Shown here in pieces: positions 27,652-34,179 of a stretch of 39,477 bases of DNA; the stretch's first letter is position 1, and each line of letters begins with the position of its first letter. The notes below the pieces were generated by a model. It did no database searches. It was not told where the DNA came from and was given only the letters and a program-made list of their open reading frames with translations. Source of the DNA: a bacterium (GTDB taxonomy: Bacteria; Planctomycetota; Planctomycetia; Planctomycetales; Planctomycetaceae); contig WGMU01000026.1 in the NCBI GenBank assembly GCA_016124895.1, positions 1-39,477 on the forward strand, read 5' to 3'. A program made the position numbers and the translations under genes.

Positions 27652-30147
27652 GTGCAGAGCGGCCAGGGGGAACCGGATTCATCAGCGAAGGCCCTGGAAC
27701 TGCGCGGGCAGTTTGCTGCTGCCTGGAAGTCCGGAGCGCGGCCCGACATCCAGGACTTTCTGCAGGACGTCGATACAGCAGCAAGACCAGACGTCCTGGC
27801 GGAACTGATCAGCGTCGACATGGCTCAACGGCGGGAGCACGGTGAGGAACCGCAGAAGCAGGACTATCTGGAACTCTTTCCCGACGATCACCCAACGGTC
27901 TCGGCCGCTTTCAGCGAATTCCTCGACACGGTCGCGGACGTCCGGGAACAGTCGGCAGCGGAGTCTGCAGAGCCGGACGTTTCCTTCGGCGAAGGCCAGA
28001 AGCTTGGCAAATACGAAATCCGCAGCGTGCTCGGCAGAGGCGGCATGGGAGTCGTCTTCGGGGCGTACGACACAGTGATCCGGCGGGATGTTGCGATCAA
28101 ACTGCTGTCCAGGAAGCACTCGAAGAATGAGCGGGCGCTGTTGCGACTACTGCAGGAAGCGCGAGCCGCCGGGGCAATTCAGCATCCGAACATCGTCGCC
28201 ATCTACGACGTGCTGGAAGAGAACGATTCCTTTTTCGTCGTCATGGAACGCGTCGACGGCGAAGATCTGATGCAGATCCTCAAGCGGTCTCCAGGCCGCC
28301 GCGCCGACTGGCGCACAGCGTCGCGCATCATCCGAGACTGCTGTGACGCGCTCGCGGCCGCGCATGGCCGGGACATGATCCATCGTGACGTGAAGCCGCA
28401 GAACATCATGCTGACCGCTGATTCGCGAGCCAAGCTGCTGGACTTTGGACTGGCCAAGTCCGTCAGCGGCGAGAATACCGCACTGACTCGGGACGGCACG
28501 GTGCTGGGCACGCCCGACTTCATGAGCCCCGAGCAGTGCATGGCGGAGGAGACGAATCATCGCTCCGACATTTACTCGCTCGGAGCGACCTTCTTCATGC
28601 TGCTGACGGGTCGGCCGCCGTTCCAGGGCAAGGGCGATCACATGAAAGTCATGTTCGCTCAGTGCCACGACCCGGTCCCGAGCGTGACGGAACTTGTCCC
28701 GGAAGCCCCGCCGGACTGCGACGCGATCATCCGAAAGGCGATGGCCAAGAATCCGGATGACCGCTACCAGAGTGCCCGTGAGTTCGGAACCGCCGTCGAC
28801 CTGCTGCTTGAAAGCGACGGAGGTTCGACTGTCGCGCTTGAGCCTACCGAACCTCCTCCTGCTGACGTGCCGGAGCCGATTGTCAGACGCCCGTGGAAAC
28901 TGATCGCCGCCGTTGGAGGGCTCGCGATCGCTGTCGCCGTCGGCCTGTTCGCCTTCAACCGACCTGGCATGACCGATCCATCAGCGGAGAATGGTGCCAG
29001 GATCAACAGTCTCCCGGCCTCTTCCCTGTTCCGTGGTGTCACCGCAGACATGATCACGTTCGGAACGACGACCGCCTACTCCGGCCCCAGCAGCGAGCTG
29101 GGTCATAACATGACGGTCGGCATCAGGGCCTGCTTCGCCAGCGTCAACGACGAGGGCGGGATTCACGGTCGCCGGCTCGAACTCCGCGTTCTCGACGATG
29201 GTTACGACCCCGATCGCGCGCTCGCGAATATGGTCGAGCTGTTCGACAGGCGTCAGGTCTTTGCGGTGATTGGAAACGTCGGCACGCCGACCGCTCGTGT
29301 GGCCGCGCCGTATGCCGTTGAGCACGGATACCTGTTCTTCGCTCCGTTTACCGGAGCGAGCCTGCTGCGCAGGGATCCCCCGGATCGATACGTCTTCAAC
29401 TACCGGGCCAGCTACGCCGACGAGACGTCCGCGATGGTGAAGTACTTCGTGGACGAACTGCGGGTTCCGGCCGAGAGCATCGCGGTCTTCGCTCAGAATG
29501 ACTCGTACGGCGACGACGGATTCCACGGCGTTGCGAAGTCGATGCGGGCTTACGGGCTGCGGGAAGAGGACGTGCTGCGCGTCGGGTACGAACGCAATCA
29601 GTTGGACATTGACGCGGCCGTCACCGGCATTCTGGACGGTCCACGGGACGTCAAAGCCATCATCATGGTGCCGACCTACAAGGTGGCCGCGCGGTTTGTG
29701 AAACGCATCCGGGAAGCCCGGCCGGAGATGATGTTCGGCGCGGTCTCGTTCGTTGACGGCAAGGCTCTCGCGGAAGAGTTTCAGGAGACCGGTCCTGATT
29801 TCGGCGATGGCGTGATCGTCACGCAGGTCGTTCCGCACTACCTGTCCAATGCGACGGGCGTCCTGCGATATCGGGAAGCGCTGCAGAAGTACTATCCCGA
29901 GTATCAGCCCGGCTTCGTTTCTCTGGAAGGGTTCATTGCGGCACGCTGCCTGGTCGAGGGGCTGAAGACAGCCGGTCCGGAACTGAACACTGAGAAGCTG
30001 GTCGACTCGCTTGAGTCGATCGAGGGACTCGACCTCGGCATCGGCCCGATCATCCGCTTCAGCCCGTCACGCCATCAGGCCTCCAGTAAAGTCTGGGCGA
30101 CCCGGCTGAACGCGAACGGTGAGTTCGACAATATCGATATCGACTAA
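27652..30147 (+). CDS. Ser/Thr protein kinase fused to a Leu/Ile/Val-binding-protein-like extracytoplasmic sensor
   Basis: 831 residues from GTG 27652 (848 from ATG 27601). Residues about 10-110 are the helical N-terminal region common in planctomycete kinases. The kinase domain starts at YEIRSVLGRGGMGVVFGAYD near 120. VAIKLL holds the ATP Lys, MIHRDVKPQNIML near 243 is the catalytic loop, LLDFGLA follows near 263, and GTPDFMSPEQC is the activation end, so all key residues are present. A single membrane helix (WKLIAAVGGLAIAVAVGLFA) lies near 415-436. The rest (about 465-825) is a type I periplasmic-binding protein of the branched-chain amino-acid family: FGTTTAYSGPSSELGHNMTV, VIGNVGTPTARVAAP, SIAVFAQNDSYGDDGF. 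The design implies ligand sensing outside and phosphorylation inside. Confidence 0.92.
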   Translation: MQSGQGEPDSSAKALELRGQFAAAWKSGARPDIQDFLQDVDTAARPDVLAELISVDMAQRREHGEEPQKQDYLELFPDDHPTVSAAFSEFLDTVADVREQSAAESAEPDVSFGEGQKLGKYEIRSVLGRGGMGVVFGAYDTVIRRDVAIKLLSRKHSKNERALLRLLQEARAAGAIQHPNIVAIYDVLEENDSFFVVMERVDGEDLMQILKRSPGRRADWRTASRIIRDCCDALAAAHGRDMIHRDVKPQNIMLTADSRAKLLDFGLAKSVSGENTALTRDGTVLGTPDFMSPEQCMAEETNHRSDIYSLGATFFMLLTGRPPFQGKGDHMKVMFAQCHDPVPSVTELVPEAPPDCDAIIRKAMAKNPDDRYQSAREFGTAVDLLLESDGGSTVALEPTEPPPADVPEPIVRRPWKLIAAVGGLAIAVAVGLFAFNRPGMTDPSAENGARINSLPASSLFRGVTADMITFGTTTAYSGPSSELGHNMTVGIRACFASVNDEGGIHGRRLELRVLDDGYDPDRALANMVELFDRRQVFAVIGNVGTPTARVAAPYAVEHGYLFFAPFTGASLLRRDPPDRYVFNYRASYADETSAMVKYFVDELRVPAESIAVFAQNDSYGDDGFHGVAKSMRAYGLREEDVLRVGYERNQLDIDAAVTGILDGPRDVKAIIMVPTYKVAARFVKRIREARPEMMFGAVSFVDGKALAEEFQETGPDFGDGVIVTQVVPHYLSNATGVLRYREALQKYYPEYQPGFVSLEGFIAARCLVEGLKTAGPELNTEKLVDSLESIEGLDLGIGPIIRFSPSRHQASSKVWATRLNANGEFDNIDID

Positions 30148-30329
30148 GTCAGGAGGGGCTGTGCCGAACGCCTGCGCGACGTTCGCGGCAGAGAACTACA
30201 GGTCCCTCCATCCCACTCATTTGCCAGATGGCTCGCGGATATTCGTGGCGACTTCCGGACTGCCGACCGTGCTGTCGCCGGCCGTTCGTCAACTCAATGA
30301 TTGACCGTCCTGTCGAGAGGTGCAGACTC

Positions 30330-32288
30330 ATGTTGGACCCGGACGCGAGGATTCCTGGCAAACTGCTCAGTGGCCGTCGCGAGCTGACCGCGATGTCGCT
30401 GACCACCGGACTGATTCTGTCCGTCGTGATGGGCGCGGCGAATGTGTATCTGGGGCTGCGTGTCGGAATGACGGTCTCGGCGTCGATTCCGGCAGCAGTC
30501 CTCGCAACCGGCCTGCTGCGGGGCGTGTTCAACCGGCGGTCCATTCTGGAAGCGAACATCGTTCAGACCAGCGCATCGGCGGGTGAGTCGCTGGCGGCGG
30601 GCATCATCTTCACGATGCCGGCGCTGATTCTGACCGGTATCTGGCAGGACTTTGATTACTGGACGACGACGCTGGTCGCTCTGTCCGGCGGGCTGCTCGG
30701 CATTCTGATGATGATCCCGATGCGCCGCGCGATCGTCGTTGAATCAACGGACCTCAAATTCCCCGAAGGTGTCGCGTGTGCCGAAGTGCTGCGTGCCGGG
30801 GCGGCGGAGCATGGCGAAATCGAGGGCGAATCGCTGGGAACGGAACTGGTCTTTGGCGGACTGCTGGCCGGAGCGCTCATCAAGTTCTGCTCGGGATTCC
30901 TCGGCATTCTGAAAGCGAGTGTCGAATACGGGGCACGAGCCGGAGGACGGACCTGGTACTTCGGGATGGATGTCTCGCCGGCGCTGCTGGCGGTGGGTCT
31001 GATCGTCGGTCTGCCGGTTGCCAGTCAGGTGTTTCTGGGCGGAGCACTCGGCTGGTATGTCCTCATTCCACTGCTCAGTACGCAGCCGATGGAGGGTTCT
31101 GCGGTCGAGCACGCCTTCAAGCTATGGTCGACCGAGATTCGTTATGTCGGTGTCGGCGCGATGATCGTGGGTGGGTTGGCGGCCATCTGGAAAGTGCGGC
31201 ATGGCATCGCGGCGGCGTTTCGAGAACTGTTCGGAAATCTGCAGGCGCCAGCGACAGTCGGCGGCGAGCAGTCCGACCGTGAGAGCGACGTCCTGAATCG
31301 CAATCTGGAGTTCCCGTATCTCGTCGGCCTGGGCCTCGTCTGTGCGGCGATCGTGTTCGGTGTTTACTTCGTCCTGCTGCAACGATCGCTGGGAATCACG
31401 TTGCTGGCAACGGGCGCGGCGCTGGTGCTGTCATTCTTCTTTACCGCCGTCGCGAGCTACATCGTCGGCCTGGTGGGAAACTCGAACAGTCCGGTGTCGG
31501 GGATGACGATCTCGGCCGTGCTGCTGACTGGGCTGATGCTCTGGGTCGGCAACTTCAGCGGGGAAGCCGGCATCCTGGCGATGCTGGGAGTCGCCGGCAT
31601 TGTCTGCTGCGTGGCCTGTACGGCGGGCGATGTCTGCAATGATCTGAAGACCGGACAGCTTGTCGGTGCGAGCCCGCGCAGCCAGCAGATCGCTCAGGTG
31701 CTGGGCGTCCTGGTCGCGGCGTTCATCATGGCTCCGGTGATGAAAATTCTGCACGAAGGCTCGCTGAATGCCGGAACGGGCGGCATCGGCGGTGAGGAAC
31801 TGGTCGCGCCGCAGGCCGGTCTGTTTGCCTCACTGGCGAAAGGCTTTTTCGCTGAGGGCTCAACAATCCCGTGGGATATGGTCGGCTGGGGAGTTGGTCT
31901 GGCCGTGCTGATTCTGATCGCCGATCTGCCGCTGGCTCTGAAGCACAGCAGCTTCCGTCTGCATGTGATGCCCGTGGCGGTCGGCATTTACCTGCCTGCC
32001 GAGCTGTCCGTTCCGATCCTGCTCGGCGGCATTCTGCACTGGCTGATCTCACGTCGCCCGAGTTCCGAGCATGCGGTCAAACGCAGCGTTCTGCTGGCGT
32101 CCGGCATCATCGCTGGCGAGTCCCTGATGGGCGTCGGCTTGGGCCTGACCGCATTCCTCGGACAGAAGCCGCTGGGACTTGGAGACTCCCTCCCGCCGCT
32201 CGCCCTGGGAGCCATTTCCGTCGTCGTCCTGTTCGCCGTTCTGGCCGCGACGTACGTGATTTCAGTGCGGAGTTCCAGTCGGGAGTAG
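30330..32288 (+). CDS. OPT-family oligopeptide/metal-chelate transporter
   Basis: 652 residues from ATG 30330, which has GAGAGG nine bases before it; upstream in-frame ATGs at 30297 and 30228 lack one. The protein is almost entirely membrane-embedded, with about 14-16 hydrophobic segments. OPT-type motifs include the N-terminal GANVYLGLRVGMTVSASIPA, the ETS-like QTSASAGESLAAGIIFTMPA, FPEGVACAEVL, NSPVSGMTISAVLLTGLML, and CCVACTAGDVCNDLKTGQLV followed by GASPRSQQIAQ. This is the bacterial EspB/YgfD-like OPT branch, a proton-coupled importer of oligopeptides or metal-chelate conjugates. It follows the sensor kinase after 182 bases on the same strand; the kinase sensor is of amino-acid-binding type, so a regulatory link is possible but inferred. 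Confidence 0.92.
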   Translation: MLDPDARIPGKLLSGRRELTAMSLTTGLILSVVMGAANVYLGLRVGMTVSASIPAAVLATGLLRGVFNRRSILEANIVQTSASAGESLAAGIIFTMPALILTGIWQDFDYWTTTLVALSGGLLGILMMIPMRRAIVVESTDLKFPEGVACAEVLRAGAAEHGEIEGESLGTELVFGGLLAGALIKFCSGFLGILKASVEYGARAGGRTWYFGMDVSPALLAVGLIVGLPVASQVFLGGALGWYVLIPLLSTQPMEGSAVEHAFKLWSTEIRYVGVGAMIVGGLAAIWKVRHGIAAAFRELFGNLQAPATVGGEQSDRESDVLNRNLEFPYLVGLGLVCAAIVFGVYFVLLQRSLGITLLATGAALVLSFFFTAVASYIVGLVGNSNSPVSGMTISAVLLTGLMLWVGNFSGEAGILAMLGVAGIVCCVACTAGDVCNDLKTGQLVGASPRSQQIAQVLGVLVAAFIMAPVMKILHEGSLNAGTGGIGGEELVAPQAGLFASLAKGFFAEGSTIPWDMVGWGVGLAVLILIADLPLALKHSSFRLHVMPVAVGIYLPAELSVPILLGGILHWLISRRPSSEHAVKRSVLLASGIIAGESLMGVGLGLTAFLGQKPLGLGDSLPPLALGAISVVVLFAVLAATYVISVRSSSRE

Positions 32289-32306
32289 GACCGGTTCCCA
32301 CCGGTC
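32285..32306 (+). repeat. REP-like element, family C copy 1, at the OPT gene end
   Basis: GTAG (32285-32288), whose TAG is the transporter stop codon, is followed by GACCGGT-TCCC-ACCGGTC (32289-32306), a perfect 7-base stem. No T-run follows. A diverged partner lies near cysC at 33106-33121. The following 200 bases hold a short direct repeat (CATGACAGA...TTCCGG at 32334 and 32383) and no gene. Confidence 0.65.
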
Positions 32307-32505
32307 AGATATTCCCGGAAAGGTGGCATTCGTCATGACAGAGTTCCGGTAGAGAAACCCAGGCGAGACCGGACCCGGTCCCATGACAGACAATTCCGGA
32401 GACGCCAGACATTCGCAGAGGTGATCATTCACTTTGCCCACAGCCATTATTGGCTTATCACGAATTGCCACATGTGTCCCGTTGACAGTCTGCTCTCATC
32501 TGAGG

Positions 32506-32818
32506 ATGAGCCTGTATCCCGGTGCGCATCCGGGTTCGTCACGGGATACAGACAAGTATTTGCCTGAACTCCCGCAAACGGAAGGGCCTGATTTGAGCGT
32601 CGAACAAGGGATTCGCGAACTCCCCTCAAAGTTCGCTTCCAACCTGAAGAAGCGAATGGGCGACCGCGTTCGCGAGATGGAAGACGACGACAAATCGCAC
32701 TTCCTCATCTATCAAGTGCCTGGAGTCACGTACGAGGAAGGCCACTTGATTGACGTGTATCAAAACAAGGGCCGTTTTCTCTACAAGTACGCAGGCAGCT
32801 TCCTCGAAAACGCGGCGA
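32506..32818 (+). pseudogene. ApaLI-like type II restriction endonuclease, truncated
   Basis: The frame encodes DLSVEQGIRELPSKFASNLK, then KSHFLIYQVPGV and EGHLIDVYQNKGRFLYKYAG, then SFLENA. As I recall, this is the N-terminal part of the ApaLI-like restriction endonuclease family (PF09499), normally about 220-250 residues. The similarity stops at SFLENA near 32815, where the sequence becomes the tail of an ISAs1-type transposase in another frame. The central and C-terminal part that should carry the nuclease Asp/Glu-Lys residues is missing. No methyltransferase partner is nearby. ATG 32506 is the nearest start (TTG 32434 is possible). The gene cannot encode an active enzyme. Confidence 0.72.
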
Positions 32819-33010
32819 GGACCAGTGCCGCGTCCGCCAGGGCAACGCCGACGCCAACCTGAGCCTCATCCGCCGCCACGCTCTGGCTCTGCTGAAGAAC
32901 GAGCGCACGGCGAAGGTCGGAGTCAAAACCAAACGCCTGTCCGCCGCTCTCGACGAAGACTACCTCACCAAAGTCCTGCTCGGAGCATAACTTAACGTGC
33001 AATCGCCCTG
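32814..33010 (+). mobile_element. ISAs1-family element, 3' remnant (transposase tail and right end)
   Basis: The frame ending at TAA 32988-32990 encodes EDQCRVRQGNADANLSLIRR, then HALALLKNERTAKVGVKTKR and LSAALDEDYLTKVLLGA, the characteristic C-terminus of ISAs1-family transposases. After the stop, CTTAACGTGCAATCGCCCTG (32991-33010) has the form of the family's terminal inverted repeat, whose complement starts CAGGGCGATTGC. The 5' part, over 300 codons, is absent. The left boundary abuts the restriction-enzyme remnant directly, so a deletion or recombination between the IS and the nuclease gene created the join. Confidence 0.82.
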
Positions 33011-33040
33011 GTCCGCTAACCCGGTTATCTCAGGTATTAG

Positions 33041-33092
33041 TAAAAACGAAGCCAGCCGCGAGTCCTTATGGAGTCGCGGCCGGTTTGTGTTT
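33041..33092. terminator. bidirectional intrinsic terminator
   Basis: GCCGCGAGTCC (33055-33065) pairs with GGAGTCGCGGC (33070-33080) around TTAT, with one mismatch in 11. T-rich tracts occur on both strands: GGTTTGTGTTTTC follows on the plus strand and GGCTTCGTTTTTAC on the minus strand. It would end minus-strand transcription of cysC and any plus-strand transcription out of the IS remnant. Confidence 0.7.
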
Positions 33093-33105
33093 TCAACCTT
33101 CTTGG

Positions 33106-33121
33106 GCCGGTGGAAACCGGC
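33106..33121 (-). repeat. hairpin related to REP-like family C
   Basis: GCCGGT-GGAA-ACCGGC is a perfect 6-base stem ten bases past the cysC stop. Read on the minus strand, GTCGAGCCGGTTTCCACCGG resembles the element at 32285-32306. It may be a degenerate copy in opposite orientation, placing the restriction/IS debris between two inverted family C copies. Confidence 0.5.
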
Positions 33122-33130
33122 TCGACCGGG

Positions 33131-33742
33131 TTACAGAGTCAGGACGCCTTTGGCGTCAAGGTAGGCGACCACTTCCTGGGCGAGTTCGTCGATGCCCTTG
33201 TTGTTGGAATCGAGGACCAGTTCCGGGTTCTCCGGCGCTTCGTACGGATCGTCGATGCCGGTAAACCCTTTGATCTCGCCGGCGCGGGCTTTCTTATACA
33301 GGCCCTTCGGATCGCGGGCTTCACAGGTTTCCAGCGAGGCGTTGACGAAGATCTCGATGAACTGGCCGTCGTCCAGCAGCGCCCGGACAGCGTCACGGTC
33401 TGCTTTGTAGGGCGAGATGAAGGCCGTCGACGTGATGACGCCAGCATCGGAGAACAGCTTGGCAACTTCGCCGATACGACGGATATTCTCCGCGCGATCT
33501 GCGGCAGAGAAGCCCAGGTTTTTGTTCAAGCCATGACGGATATTGTCGCCATCCAGCAGGTAAGTCCGCTTGCCCTGTTCGTGCAGCAGGTGATCGACGA
33601 CGTTGGCAATCGTGCTCTTGCCGCAGGCGCTCAGGCCCGTGAACCACAAGACGGCGCCTTTGTGGCCGGCCTGCTTCCAGCGGGACGCTCGGTCCACATG
33701 GTGATCATGCCAGGTGATGTTGGTTGCTTTCTGTTCGCTCAT
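33131..33742 (-). CDS. cysC: adenylyl-sulfate kinase
   Basis: 203 residues from ATG 33742, which has GAAAGG nine bases upstream; a longer open frame to 33895 is not supported. P-loop GLSACGKST is at residues 36-44. [20 protein letters not shown] binds the APS side, followed by [20 protein letters not shown] and [32 protein letters not shown] is the mobile lid region, then [10 protein letters not shown]. It phosphorylates adenylyl sulfate to PAPS in the cytoplasm. The P-loop has Ala-Cys where most members have Gly-Ser, which is tolerated. It stands alone, without cysD/cysN or PAPS reductase nearby, so a role in supplying PAPS for sulfation is possible. A terminator lies downstream at 33041-33092. 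Confidence 0.95.
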   Translation of the reverse strand: MSEQKATNITWHDHHVDRASRWKQAGHKGAVLWFTGLSACGKSTIANVVDHLLHEQGKRTYLLDGDNIRHGLNKNLGFSAADRAENIRRIGEVAKLFSDAGVITSTAFISPYKADRDAVRALLDDGQFIEIFVNASLETCEARDPKGLYKKARAGEIKGFTGIDDPYEAPENPELVLDSNNKGIDELAQEVVAYLDAKGVLTL

Positions 33743-34007
33743 GTCTGCCTTTCGCAACTTGAATGGGCTGTTCGAATCGGGAATCCCGCTGCGTTTCGGG
33801 CGGGAATTGCTGGCGGTTCGCAGGATCGTAGAGAAAGCCGAACTGCGAGAAAAGTCCGGGAAAACCGGCTGATTTCGATTCGACGTGCCGACCACCGCGG
33901 AATTTGAGCGAACGCATTTCCGGAATTCTTCAGGTTTTCTGCACGGATCGCGTCGCGGGAGGCCACTACTGATCTATGCGGCTATCTGTTTTGACCCGAT
34001 CACGGTT

Positions 34008-34063
34008 TGCCACTGGCTCTGCCTGTGCCCGAGTCTCCTGAAGCACTGGCAGAGCCGGTGGCA
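34008..34063. repeat. long hairpin repeat with TGCCACTGGCTCTGCC arms
   Basis: The arms at 34008-34023 and 34048-34063 match at 15 of 16 positions (the exception forms a G-U pair) around a 24-base loop. It is a recognisable planctomycete intergenic repeat type (from memory of its GCACTGGCAGAGCC core). It lies in the 437-base gap between divergently transcribed cysC and the next gene, where no other feature is visible. Confidence 0.7.
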
Positions 34064-34179
34064 CACGACGATGAGTCAGACAGACGCAGCGCCTCACAAC
34101 TCGCCCATATGACCACGCTGCTTTATCCGCGGTCTTCATGCCTCGGCCCATCGGCCTTAGAACAACCCGGACCTTCGCC

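Noticed and set aside
27402-27821. 139-codon minus-strand frame near the kinase start
   Set aside because: It translates the 26-base-arm intergenic repeat and the antisense of the kinase N-terminus.
32750-32995. 81-codon frame across the nuclease/IS junction
   Set aside because: It is out of frame with both the ApaLI-like and the ISAs1 transposase sequences, which are each recognisable in other frames.
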